NCBI RefSeq assembly: GCF_002343915.1
Contig: NZ_NETK01000001.1
Location: 2,986,001 to 3,050,000, forward strand
Length of the DNA stretch: 64,000 nt
Reading direction: 5' to 3'
DNA from: Nannocystis exedens
GTDB taxonomy: Bacteria > Myxococcota_A > Polyangia > Nannocystales > Nannocystaceae
Position numbers and translations under genes: made by a program
The notes under the pieces: generated by a model
The model's input: only the letters and a program-made list of their open reading frames with translations
Told to the model about the DNA's origin: nothing
The model's database searches: none
Shown here: positions 45,203-53,723 of the stretch, in pieces
How positions within the stretch are numbered: position 1 is the stretch's first letter
Layout of the letters: each line of letters opens with the position of its first letter

Positions 45203-46426
45203 ATGAACAACGACGACAACCCCGAGATCCCCCGGGCCCAGCAGTTCGCGGAGCAGGCGCCGTCGACCATGATGAAGGCGCTCGAGTGGCACGGCGCCCA
45301 GGACGTGCGGGTGGTCGAGCGGCCGCGGCCGGTGCTGGGCGAGGACCACGACGTCATCGTCCGCGTCACCGCCACCACGATCTGCGGCTCCGACCTCCAC
45401 CTTTATCATCACAGCGTCCCCGGCATGCGCGTCGGCGACGTGCTCGGGCACGAGTGCATGGGGATCGTCGAGGAGGCCGGGCCCGCCGTGCAGAGCGTCC
45501 GCAGCGGCGACCGCGTCGTCGTCTCCGCGGTCATCGCCGAGGGCAACTGTGCCTATTGCCAGGCCGGCCTGTACAGCCTGTGCGACGTGACGAACCCGAG
45601 CGAGGTCATGGAGGCGCTGTACGGCCATTGCACCGCCGGCATCTTCGGCTACTCGCACCTCACCGGCGGCTACGACGGCGGCCAGGCCGAGTTCATCCGC
45701 GTCCCCTTCGCCGACGTCAACTGCCTCCCGGTCCCGCCGACCCTGTCCGACGAGCAGGTGCTGTTCCTGTCGGACATCGTCTCGACCGGCTGGCACGCCA
45801 ACGAGCTCGGCGCGGTGCAGCCCGGGGACACCGTGGCGGTGTGGGGCTGCGGGCCGGTGGGCCTGATGGCGCAGGCCTGGGCCCGCGTCCGCGGGGCGGA
45901 GCGCGTCATCGCCATCGACCGCGTCAAATACCGGCTCAACGTCGCCCGCCAGGCGCTCGGGTCGGAGGCGATCGACCTCGCGGAGGACGACGTCATGAGC
46001 ACGCTCCGCGAGCTGACGCGCGGCCGCGGCCCCGACGTCGCGATCGAGGCCGTCGGGTTCCGCTACCCCAAGACGCTGCTGCACAAGGTCGAGCGGGCGC
46101 TCAAGCTCGAGACGGACGCGATCGACACGCTGACCGAGGCGATCCGCTCCTTGCGCAAGGGCGGGCGGCTGGCGATCGTCGGCGACTACTTCGGCTACGC
46201 CAATCACCTCCCGGTCGGCGCGATGATGGAGAAGGGGCTCATCGTCCGCGGCGCCCAGGTGCACGTGCAGAGCTACTGGCGGGACCTGCTGCGGCGGATC
46301 GAGCTCGGCGAGCTCGACCCGACCTTCGTCATCTCGCACCGCATGCGCCTCGACGAGGCGGCCGAGGCCTACCGCCTGTTCGACCGCAAGGAGGACAACG
46401 CGCTCAAGATCGTGCTCCGCCCGTGA
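45203..46426 (+). CDS. Zinc-dependent alcohol dehydrogenase (formaldehyde-dehydrogenase-like)
   Basis: 407 aa of the MDR superfamily subgroup with an extended middle, as in glutathione-independent formaldehyde dehydrogenases. Catalytic zinc ligands are in TTICGSDLH near residue 60 and LGHECMG near 83. The structural-zinc loop reads AEGNCAYCQAGLYSLC, where relatives usually have a Cys in place of the Glu. Coenzyme motif VWGCGPVGLMAQ lies near 214, with IDRVKYR after the second strand suggesting NAD. AAAGGA precedes the ATG. Substrate unknown. Confidence 0.88.
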   Translation: MNNDDNPEIPRAQQFAEQAPSTMMKALEWHGAQDVRVVERPRPVLGEDHDVIVRVTATTICGSDLHLYHHSVPGMRVGDVLGHECMGIVEEAGPAVQSVRSGDRVVVSAVIAEGNCAYCQAGLYSLCDVTNPSEVMEALYGHCTAGIFGYSHLTGGYDGGQAEFIRVPFADVNCLPVPPTLSDEQVLFLSDIVSTGWHANELGAVQPGDTVAVWGCGPVGLMAQAWARVRGAERVIAIDRVKYRLNVARQALGSEAIDLAEDDVMSTLRELTRGRGPDVAIEAVGFRYPKTLLHKVERALKLETDAIDTLTEAIRSLRKGGRLAIVGDYFGYANHLPVGAMMEKGLIVRGAQVHVQSYWRDLLRRIELGELDPTFVISHRMRLDEAAEAYRLFDRKEDNALKIVLRP

Positions 46427-46670
46427 GCCCCGGCGCGGGCCCACCGGACGCCTCGAAGCGCAGCATGGGCTGGACCGTCGAGCTCCACGAGCGCGGCCTC
46501 GATGGACCCACCCGACGCAACGGCGCCCTTGCAGCGCAACCATCCTTCCGCGTGTCGGCAAACCCCTTACGTCCTCGCGGGCCGCAGCTGCACGCTCCCG
46601 CGATTTTTGTCACGGCCTCATCCGCCTCCGCCGCGTCGGTTCGCCCCGCATCGATGTTCTAACCGCCGAC

Positions 46671-47768
46671 ATGAGCGGCGCCCTCCTCTCTCCGATTCGC
46701 CTGCGCAACGGCCTCGTCGCGCGCAACCGCGTCTGGCTCGCCCCGCTGACTAACCAGCAGAGCAACCACGACGGCGTCCTCTCGCCCGAGGAGCAGCGGT
46801 GGCTCGAGCGGCGGGCCGCGGGCGGCTTCGGCGTGATCGAGACCTGCGCCGCGCATGTCTCCGAGGACGGCCAGGGTTTTGACGGGCAGCTCGGCGTGTG
46901 GGGCGATCATCAGCTCCCGCGGCTGCGCGAGCTGGCCGCCCGGATCGGGCAGGCCGGCGCGCTCGGCCTGGTCCAGCTCTACCACGGCGGCGTGCGTTCG
47001 CCGTCGCGCCTGACCGGTCGGCAGCCGTGGAGCGCCAGCAGCTTCACCGAGGCGCGGCCCGACTTCGAGGTCCCGCGGGCCGCCGAGGTGCGCGACATCG
47101 AGGCCGCGATCGACGCCTTCGAGCAGGCCGCCCGTCGCACCGCCGCCGCCGGCTTTCACGGCGTCGAGCTGCACGGCGCCCACGGCTATCTCCTCGGCCA
47201 ATTCCTCAGCCGCGTCATGAATCAGCGCACCGACGAATGGGGCGGCTCCTTCGCCAATCGCGCTCGCCTCATTCGCACCATCGCCCGCCGCGTCCGCGCC
47301 GCCACCCCCCAAGACTTCCTCGTCGGCGCGCGGATCTCCCCCGAGGATTTCGGCCACGCCCGCGGCCTCGACCTCGACGAATCGCTGCAGCTCGCCGCCT
47401 GGCTGGCCGAGGACGGCGTCGACTTCCTCCACGTCTCGCTGTGGGACACCCGGAAGAACACCGCCAAGCGGCCCGACCAGCACGCCGTCCCGCTGTTCCG
47501 CGCCGCCTTGCCGAAGGACGTGCAGCTCGTCGTCGCCGGCAACATCTGGACCCGGGCCGAGGCCGAGGCCGAGCTGGAGCGCGGGGCCGACTTCGTCGCG
47601 CTCGGCAAGGTTGCGATCCTGAACCCCGACTGGCCGCGGCACGCCGCCGATCCGTCGTACCAGCCCGAGCGCGGCCCGCTGACGCCCGCCCAGCTCCACG
47701 ACCTGGCGATCAGCGACCGCTTCGTCGACTACCTGCGCCGCTTCAAGACCATCGTCCGCGACGCGTGA
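46671..47768 (+). CDS. NADH:flavin oxidoreductase, Old Yellow Enzyme family
   Basis: 365 aa. FMN-binding TIM barrel with WLAPLTNQQSNHDGVLS near residue 23, QLYHGGVRSPSRLTG near 104, the active-site block ELHGAHGYLLGQFLSRVMNQ near 167 followed by RTDEWGGS, and the phosphate-binding VVAGNIWTRAEAE near 285. These enzymes reduce activated C=C bonds. 244 non-coding bases separate it from the dehydrogenase, so a shared operon is uncertain. Confidence 0.9.
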   Translation: MSGALLSPIRLRNGLVARNRVWLAPLTNQQSNHDGVLSPEEQRWLERRAAGGFGVIETCAAHVSEDGQGFDGQLGVWGDHQLPRLRELAARIGQAGALGLVQLYHGGVRSPSRLTGRQPWSASSFTEARPDFEVPRAAEVRDIEAAIDAFEQAARRTAAAGFHGVELHGAHGYLLGQFLSRVMNQRTDEWGGSFANRARLIRTIARRVRAATPQDFLVGARISPEDFGHARGLDLDESLQLAAWLAEDGVDFLHVSLWDTRKNTAKRPDQHAVPLFRAALPKDVQLVVAGNIWTRAEAEAELERGADFVALGKVAILNPDWPRHAADPSYQPERGPLTPAQLHDLAISDRFVDYLRRFKTIVRDA

Positions 47769-48157
47769 CGGCTGCGCCGCCATCGCGGCGCACCGTCACC
47801 GCGCTCACGAACATCCGCGGTGACAGTGCCACGTCCCCGCAGGCGCCCGAATCGAGCGAACCGGGGCATCGTCGAGGGGCTCTGCCTCGCCACCGCACGC
47901 CGCCCGCGGTCGGCCGATTACGCAACCTGTCCACAAAGACATCTCGTCTGAATCAGCGCACCGACCTCCGCCGCAACTCCGCGCGCGGTCCGGCGTCGGT
48001 GCCTGCCGGAAGCGGCGCCCGCGTCTCGGGCCCCGCGGCCGACTTGGGGCGCGCCACCGGCTCGCCGGCGCGCCTCCGCGAGACCGGGTCGCAATCGCCC
48101 GCCATCGCTCTCGTTTCCCGCTTGTTCGCCCCCCGGATGTCCACGTATGAGCGGAGC
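47769..48157. other. Intergenic stretch
   Basis: About 390 bases with no supported gene. One copy of the dispersed palindrome lies at 47925-47944; nothing else is evident. Confidence 0.45.
47925..47944. repeat. Dispersed palindrome copy 5
   Basis: ACCTGTCCACAAAGACATCT, intergenic, with one of the most A-rich centres in the family. Confidence 0.65.
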
Positions 48158-49058
48158 ATGCGGACCATCCTCCTCGTCGCCTCGATCGCGCTCGCTTGCA
48201 CCTTGCGAGCGCAGGAGGCCGCCCCCGACACCAAGCCCGTCGACACCAAGCCCGTCGCCCCCCCTGCGCCTGCTGCCCCGCCCGCGCCGCCGACCCCGCC
48301 CGCGCCTCCGGCTCCGCCCCCGTCGCCGACCCCCCGCCGCTCCTGCCCCGGCCGCACCGGCGACCTGGCTGGCAGGCCCCGACCGCTATCAGTTGCCGAC
48401 CAAGGTCGGCTGCCTCGAGGCCGAAGAAGGGGGCCCGTTCTGCGGCGTACACGTCATCGACCTCGAAGGCGACAAGACGACCACCCTGCTGTCGCGCGAT
48501 CGCAAGACCTGGGTCGTGCGCGCCGGCAAGGCCGAGACGCCGACGACCGTCGAGTTCGTGAAGACCCCGCGGCCCGCGGGCCTGCTCAAGCGCGTCGAAC
48601 CGCCCTTCAAAAGCCCTGGCTCCGGGTCGACCGTCGCCGTCGAGCCGGCCCACCCGCTCCTCCCCGAACCGTTCGAGCTCGCCGCGGTGCGCAGCTTCCT
48701 CGACGACTTCGCGCTCGTCGGCGACAAGCTCTACGGCATCGGCCTCGTCGAGGAGACGAGGCTCCTCGAGATCGATCCGGCCAGCCGCTCCTTCGTCGCC
48801 GTGGACCTCGCCGGCAAGTCGCCCCTCGCCGTGTTTCCCCACGGATCCGAGCTGGCCCTGTACCTCTCGGGCGGGCGCAAGAAGTCGGTCGCCACGTTCG
48901 ACCCGTCCGCGCGGAAGCTCCTCCGTAAGCTCGAGATCCCCCGCGACCTCGAGCCCGAATGCCGGCGCACCCACCACTACTACGACGAAGAAGCCGTTTA
49001 TTTCGTGTCGGCGGCCGGGCGCTTCTACGTCAGCTTCTCGTGCTACCCCGACGCGTGA
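48158..49058 (+). pseudogene. Secreted protein gene frameshifted in a C run
   Basis: The signal peptide MRTILLVASIALACTLRAQ (ATG 48158, alternative 48137) leads into a Pro/Ala-rich linker. In the linker a run of six C near 48330-48337 puts the rest out of frame. With five C the linker continues TPAAPAPAAPATWLAGPDRY into a beta-propeller-like domain of about 235 residues (VGCLEAEEGGPFCGVHVIDL, LLSRDRKTWVVRAGKAET, KKSVATFDPSARKLLRKLEI) and a Cys-containing end FYVSFSCYPDA. A base-call error in the homopolymer is as likely as true inactivation. No family assigned. Confidence 0.65.
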
Positions 49059-49580
49059 GCGGCGGCCCGCGGCGGTCGGCCGGCGAAGCGCCCGCCCCGC
49101 CGGCCCGACAATTGTTTGACCCGCGCCGGGCACTGTTCGGTGGGGCCCATCCGTGACCACGAGCCGACCACGCCGGAGCGACCTCTTCGACCGCGCGCGC
49201 GCGGACCCTGCCCGTCGGGCGCCCCGGGCGAGCGCGCGGGAGGCGAGCACCGCGACGTCCGCCCCGCGATCCGCAAGTTGGCCCCGCCCTGGCCTCGCGC
49301 GGCTCCGCCCGCCGCCGCCTCGCCCCCAGGTGTCCGTACCAGCCGGCTCCCCGCTCGCAACGACATGCCCTTCAGGACAGGTTATCACCCGACCTCCCAC
49401 GCCCGTCCGTCATGACCGGCGAGGTGTGCTTCGTCATGCCTCGTCCGGTCGCCTCGCACCTGCGCGAGCGCGCACGCGTGGGGCTCACGCCGTGAGCCTC
49501 GCAACTCGCCGATGGCTCTGCTATCCCGTCTCCTGGCTCGCGCTGTTCCAGGTCGCCTGCTCCGAGCGCCGTCTATAATT
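49059..49580. other. Intergenic stretch
   Basis: About 520 bases with no supported gene. It holds one palindrome copy (49363) and, directly before the next start codon, the string TATAAT, which is too close to the ATG to be its promoter. Confidence 0.4.
49363..49382. repeat. Dispersed palindrome copy 6
   Basis: ACATGCCCTTCAGGACAGGT, intergenic. Confidence 0.7.
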
Positions 49581-50855
49581 ATGGACACCCCGTCGCGTAT
49601 CTTCCTTCTTTCGTCGCTCATGTTGTCGATGCAGGTCGCGGCCTGCTCCGAGCCGGTCGCCGGCAGCGAGGGCGAGCCGACCACCGGCGGCACCACCACC
49701 GGCGACCCGGACGACACCACGACCACCTCGACCACGGGCACCACCGGAGTGCCCGAGGACCCGGGCACGAGCGGGCCGACCACCACCGACTCGACGAGCA
49801 GCGGCAGCACGACCTCCGGCGACGAGGTCGTGCCCGAGCCCGAGGTGTTCGACGGCCAGAAGCTGCCGTGGGACGAATTCGGCCGCTGGAACTGGATCCC
49901 TTTCAACGACTCTCAGTGCCGCGACGGCAGCTCGGCGGGGATCTGGCTGCGCTACGGCAAGGGCCCGGGCCTCGTCGTCTCCTTCCAGGGCGGCGGCGCC
50001 TGCTTCAACGCCCTGACCTGCGCCAACAACCCTGCCGACGTGGGCGACACCTGGGGGTTCCTGCTCAACGGTTACGGGATCTTCGACAGCGAGTGGGCCG
50101 ACAACCCGGTCCACGACTGGAACTTCGTCTACATCCCGTACTGCACCGGCGACGTCCATGCCGGCAACCGCACCGACGTCGAGGTGCCCGGCGTCGACGG
50201 CCTGCAGCAGTTCGTCGGCTACCGCAACGTCACCGCCTTCCTCGACCGGATCGTCCCGACCTTCGCGGCCGCGCCCAACGTGCTCGTCACCGGCACCAGC
50301 GCCGGGGGCTTCGGCGCCGGCATCCACTACGACCGGATCGCCCGCGCCTTCCCCGACGCGCGCGTCACCCTGCTCGACGACTCCGGCCCGCCGCTCGCCA
50401 ACGACGTGCTCGCGCCGTGCCTGCAGCAGCAGTGGAGCGACCTGTGGGGCCTCGAGGACGCCCTGCCGGTCGACTGCGACGACTGCTACCCGAGCGAAGG
50501 CGGCGGCCTCGTCAACCTCGCCCGCTACCTCGGCGAGAAGCACCCGAAGCAGCGCCTCGGCCTGGTCTCCTCGACGCAGGACGTGACGATCCGCTTCTTC
50601 TTCGGCTACGGCGAGGACGAGTGCATGCCGAAGACCATCAACGTCCCCGCCGGCGACTTCGAGGCCGGCCTCGTCGACCTGCGCGACAACCACGTCAACG
50701 AGCCCGCCGGCGTGTGGAGCACCTACTTCATCGACAGCGGCGACCACGTGTGGACGCTGGACTACCGGTTCTCCGCCACCTACGTGCAGAACGTCCGCTT
50801 CGTCGACTGGTTCGCCGATTTGCTGGCGGGCAAGGCCGGCCACGTCGGGCCGTGA
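49581..50855 (+). CDS. Pectinacetylesterase-family lipoprotein
   Basis: 424 aa. Lipoprotein signal ending MQVAAC, then a 65-residue Thr/Gly/Ser/Asp linker of the kind typical of Nannocystis-like bacteria. The alpha/beta-hydrolase domain matches the pectinacetylesterase/Notum family: GIWLRYGKGPGLVVSFQGGG (oxyanion region) near residue 118, nucleophile in VTGTSAGGFGAG near 240, Asp in EDECMP near 350 region and His in DSGDHVWTL near 388. Several Cys pairs fit an extracytoplasmic site. Esterase on acetylated or acylated polymers is likely; the substrate is not known. ATG 49581 was chosen over an upstream ATG because the signal peptide begins there. Confidence 0.85.
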   Translation: MDTPSRIFLLSSLMLSMQVAACSEPVAGSEGEPTTGGTTTGDPDDTTTTSTTGTTGVPEDPGTSGPTTTDSTSSGSTTSGDEVVPEPEVFDGQKLPWDEFGRWNWIPFNDSQCRDGSSAGIWLRYGKGPGLVVSFQGGGACFNALTCANNPADVGDTWGFLLNGYGIFDSEWADNPVHDWNFVYIPYCTGDVHAGNRTDVEVPGVDGLQQFVGYRNVTAFLDRIVPTFAAAPNVLVTGTSAGGFGAGIHYDRIARAFPDARVTLLDDSGPPLANDVLAPCLQQQWSDLWGLEDALPVDCDDCYPSEGGGLVNLARYLGEKHPKQRLGLVSSTQDVTIRFFFGYGEDECMPKTINVPAGDFEAGLVDLRDNHVNEPAGVWSTYFIDSGDHVWTLDYRFSATYVQNVRFVDWFADLLAGKAGHVGP

Positions 50856-50858
50856 CGT

Positions 50859-50878
50859 CCATGCCCCCGAGGACATGC
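50859..50878. repeat. Dispersed palindrome copy 7
   Basis: CCATGCCCCCGAGGACATGC, 4 bases after the esterase stop. It forms a close pair with the copy at 50887. Confidence 0.75.
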
Positions 50879-50886
50879 CCCATCGT

Positions 50887-50906
50887 GCATGTCTTTTAAG
50901 ACATCA
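50887..50906. repeat. Dispersed palindrome copy 8
   Basis: GCATGTCTTTTAAGACATCA, 8 bases after the previous copy. It has the most A/T-rich centre and a near-perfect stem. Confidence 0.75.
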
Positions 50907-51080
50907 CCGCCGCTGGTAGGCAAATTCTTTACCCCTCGGCGGCCGCCCGATCGCCGGTGACGTCGTCGCTCCTCCCGGGCCTGCGACGTCGCACCTGACC
51001 TGCGGCATGCGGCGGGTTCGCCGCCGGCGCGCTGGATTTGTCGCCGGTCCTGTCGGATGGCCGGGCGCATCTGCTACAGC

Positions 51081-51752
51081 ATGGCGATGATCGACCTCTA
51101 CACCGCAGCCACGCCCAACGGGCACAAGGTCTCGATCGCGCTCGAGGAGATGGGCCTCCCCTACGAGGTCCACGCGCTCTCGCTCACCCGCGGCGACCAG
51201 AAGCAGCCGGAGTTCCTCGCCATCAACCCGAACGGCCGGATCCCCGCGATCGTCGACCGCGACGCCGGCGACTTCGCCGTGTTCGAGTCGGGGGCGATCC
51301 TCATCTACCTGGCCGAGAAGACAGGTCAGTTCCTGCCCGCCGACGTGCGCGGGCGCAGCCGCGTGATCCAGTGGCTCATGTTCCAGATGGGCGGCGTCGG
51401 CCCGATGATGGGCCAGGCCAACGTGTTCTTCCGCTACGCGCCGGAGAAGATCCCCTACGCCATCGGCCGCTACCAGCGCGAGGTCCGGCGCCTGTTCGAG
51501 GTGCTCGACAGGCGGCTCGCCGAGGTCGAGTACCTCGCCGGCGACTACTCGATCGCCGACATGGCGACCTGGCCGTGGGTCCGCGGCCACGACTGGGCGG
51601 GCGTCAGCGTCGACGGCCTCGACCACCTCCAGCGCTGGCTCCGCGACATCGGCGAGCGGCCCGCCGTGCAGCGCGGCCGCAACGTCCCGCCCTCCGAGCC
51701 GCAGCCGACCGACGACCGGCTGAAGGACATCCGCGACAAGCTCCTCGTGTGA
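51081..51752 (+). CDS. Glutathione S-transferase, YfcG/Nu-like
   Basis: 223 aa. The N-terminal thioredoxin-like domain has [20 protein letters not shown] near residue 6 (the TPNG stretch of Nu-class GSTs), [11 protein letters not shown] near 48 and the gamma-glutamyl-binding [15 protein letters not shown] near 65. The C-terminal helical domain contains [20 protein letters not shown] near 158. Likely a cytosolic disulfide reductase or peroxidase of the YfcG/YghU group. ATG 51081 or 51087 are the possible starts. Convergent with the DNA methylase gene. Confidence 0.9.
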   Translation: MAMIDLYTAATPNGHKVSIALEEMGLPYEVHALSLTRGDQKQPEFLAINPNGRIPAIVDRDAGDFAVFESGAILIYLAEKTGQFLPADVRGRSRVIQWLMFQMGGVGPMMGQANVFFRYAPEKIPYAIGRYQREVRRLFEVLDRRLAEVEYLAGDYSIADMATWPWVRGHDWAGVSVDGLDHLQRWLRDIGERPAVQRGRNVPPSEPQPTDDRLKDIRDKLLV

Positions 51753-51816
51753 CCGGCCGGGCCCGCGCGACGGCCGTGGCGAGCCGCAGCCGACTGGAAA
51801 CCGGTCCGTCTCCCGC

Positions 51817-53388
51817 TCACGCCAGCCCGTAGAGCGCGTCGACCAGCGCGTCGAGGGCGGGCGCGACCGAGGCGTCGCCGGCGGTCCAGCGGTCGACGAG
51901 CGTCGCGATCTGCGCGACGATCTCGGCGTCCCACGCGTCCGGCGGCGGGATCGGCAGCCCGCGCAGCTGGCGGGGCCCGATCCGCAGGTAGCCGCGGGCC
52001 AGGCGGTCGCCGCCGTGGACGTGCTGGTAGTAGTCGTCCATCGCCCGGCTGTGGACGATCGCCGCCAGCACCCGCAGGTCCGCGGGCCACCAGCAGATCG
52101 TCGTCGACTTCCCGGCCAGGATCTCGCCGCGGGCGTCGATCATCGCCTCGAGCGTGCGCGTCATGCCGGCCACGATCAGCTTCGGCGTGCGCGCCTGGGC
52201 CAGGCGGCGCGGCGGCAGCCGCTCGGGCGCGGCGATCACCGGGCGGAGGAAGCTGCGCCCGAGGTAGCGCAGCGGCGTCTTGCCCCACAGCTCGGCGCAG
52301 CGGTCGATCGTCCCGCTGTTGACCACCCGCAGCCCGGCCTCGCCCTCGACGATCAGCTCGGCGATCGCGTAGGCCTCGGCGACGGTGGCCGCGCCCCACA
52401 CCTGGGCCAGCCCGCCGAGCGGCTTGCCGACCGCGCGCATGTGGGCGACGCAGGCGGCGTCGCCGCGCCCGGAGATCGGCCACGGCCCCGCGGACAGACC
52501 TGTCCCGAGGGACATCTCCACACATTCGCCGGCCCCGCGCGTGAGCGTCACGGGCTGCCCCTCGCCGGCCCCGCGGCGGGCCACGAACGCCAGCGGGTAC
52601 ACCCCCGCCGCGAACGGCGGCGCGCCGCTGAGGTCGTACAGCGCCAGCACCCGGGCCTCGCGCGTCAGCAGCCGGCGCGCCGCCGCGGCGTAGTCGGCCG
52701 AGGCCAGCTTGTTGGGCACCACCAGCGCCAAATGCCCGCCCGGCGCGCACAGCCGCAGCGCGAGCTCGACGAACACGCAGAACAGGTCCCAGTTGCCGCG
52801 CGCCGCCGCGTAGCTGCCGGCGCAGTAGCGGCGCAGCGCCGCGTGGTGGCGCGTCATCGCCTCGGCGTCGACGAACGGCGGGTTGCCGAGCACCGCGTCG
52901 AAGCCTTCGGCCGCCGCCGGGAACTCTTCCGCCCACACGAACGGCCGGCCCGCCTCGACCGGCGCGTCGGCCCCGAGCAGCGCGTTGCCGACCTTGATGT
53001 TCTCCGACATGTCCTCCGGGACAGCTCCGGCCAGCTCCGCCACCGCCGCGCGCGCCAGCTCGATCGCCGCCGGGTCGACGTCGACGCCGAAGATCGACGC
53101 GCGCAGCAGCGCGAGCCGGTCCGCCGGCCCCCACTCGCGACCTGTCTCTCGGGCCATCTGCTCGCCCCGGGCCAGCAGCGCCCTCCCGGCCGCGACCAGG
53201 AACGCCCCCGCGCCGCAGGCCGGGTCGACCACGCGCACCGTCGCCGCCGCCGGCGCGGCCGCCAGCGCCCGCCCGAGCGCGTCGTCGACCAGCCGGGCCA
53301 CCAGCGGCGCCGGCGTGTAGAACACCCCGTCGCGCTTGCGCCGGACCGGGTCGAGCCCGCGTTCGTGCGCCCGCGCGGCCTCGTTCAT
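51817..53388 (-). CDS. Orphan Eco57I-type N6-adenine DNA methylase
   Basis: 523 aa. SAM motif I VVDPACGAGAF lies near residue 53, IFGVDVDPAAIELAR near 93, the catalytic motif IV is LGNPPF near 165 and FVELALRLCAPGGHLALVVP near 205. The C-terminal half has a TaqI/Eco57I-like recognition region (LAQVWGAATVAEAYAIAEL, YLGRSFLRPVIA, YLRIGPRQLRGLPIPPPD). No nuclease motif or separate restriction gene is present, so it looks like an orphan or regulatory methylase. Three palindrome copies lie in frame and encode EMSLGTGLS, DMSENIK and MARETGRE. The ATG overlaps the stop of the small ORF upstream. Confidence 0.85.
   Translation of the reverse strand: MNEAARAHERGLDPVRRKRDGVFYTPAPLVARLVDDALGRALAAAPAAATVRVVDPACGAGAFLVAAGRALLARGEQMARETGREWGPADRLALLRASIFGVDVDPAAIELARAAVAELAGAVPEDMSENIKVGNALLGADAPVEAGRPFVWAEEFPAAAEGFDAVLGNPPFVDAEAMTRHHAALRRYCAGSYAAARGNWDLFCVFVELALRLCAPGGHLALVVPNKLASADYAAAARRLLTREARVLALYDLSGAPPFAAGVYPLAFVARRGAGEGQPVTLTRGAGECVEMSLGTGLSAGPWPISGRGDAACVAHMRAVGKPLGGLAQVWGAATVAEAYAIAELIVEGEAGLRVVNSGTIDRCAELWGKTPLRYLGRSFLRPVIAAPERLPPRRLAQARTPKLIVAGMTRTLEAMIDARGEILAGKSTTICWWPADLRVLAAIVHSRAMDDYYQHVHGGDRLARGYLRIGPRQLRGLPIPPPDAWDAEIVAQIATLVDRWTAGDASVAPALDALVDALYGLA
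52498..52517. repeat. Dispersed palindrome copy 9 (inside methylase gene)
   Basis: ACCTGTCCCGAGGGACATCT, a strong copy, translated on the minus strand within EMSLGTG. Confidence 0.75.
53007..53026. repeat. Dispersed palindrome copy 10 (inside methylase gene)
   Basis: ACATGTCCTCCGGGACAGCT, translated within VPEDMSE, between methylase motifs I and IV. Confidence 0.75.
53140..53159. repeat. Dispersed palindrome copy 11 (inside methylase gene)
   Basis: ACCTGTCTCTCGGGCCATCT, translated within MARETGR. Nearly the same sequence as the copies at 37077 and 55684. Confidence 0.75.
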
Positions 53389-53639
53389 GCCGGCGATCCC
53401 GGGCGCGCGAGCGTCAGCAGCAGCAGCGCGGCCGCCGCCGGGATCGGCCTGTCGCCGCGCCAGAACCCGTGGCCGAGCGCACCGCCTGCGGCTCGGGCGA
53501 GGACTCGGCCGGGCAGGGGGTTCCTCCTCTCGCTCGACAGGGCCGTGAGCAGGCTGACTCCGTCGACGGCGAGCACGTGGCCGCGGACCACCGCGCCCCA
53601 TCCGGGCCGGGGCTCGAGCGACCTGGGGCCTTCGCACAC
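53385..53639 (-). CDS. Small ORF coupled to the DNA methylase, unknown
   Basis: 84 codons from a GTG at 53639. The sequence is plausible protein (GAVVRGHVLAVDGVSLLTAL, LGHGFWRGDRPIPAAAALLL) and the TGA overlaps the methylase ATG (ATGA). It may be a methylase partner or the in-frame start of a split larger protein. No family recognised. Confidence 0.5.
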   Translation of the reverse strand: MCEGPRSLEPRPGWGAVVRGHVLAVDGVSLLTALSSERRNPLPGRVLARAAGGALGHGFWRGDRPIPAAAALLLLTLARPGSPA

Positions 53640-53701
53640 CCGGGCAGTTTACCCACGCCCGCCCGACTGTGCTACCACTCCGGCGCGGGCCGGTCGGCCG
53701 C

Positions 53702-53723
53702 ACATGCCCGGAGAGACATGTCC
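53702..53723. repeat. Dispersed palindrome copy 12 (over the rpe start)
   Basis: ACATGCCCGGAGAGACATGT. The right half contains the ATG used for rpe, and the centre supplies a purine-rich GGAGAG. Confidence 0.75.

Noticed and set aside
49574..49580. TATAAT just before the pectinacetylesterase start as its promoter.
   Set aside because: It ends one base before the ATG, leaving no room for a leader; a leaderless transcript would still start downstream of the codon.
51310..51330. Another palindrome copy inside the GST gene (GGCCGAGAAGACAGGT).
   Set aside because: It matches only one arm of the consensus and encodes the conserved LAEKTG of the GST family, so it is probably chance.
51817..53639. 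Complete restriction-modification system.
   Set aside because: Only the methylase and an 84-aa ORF are present; no nuclease motif or specificity subunit gene is near.
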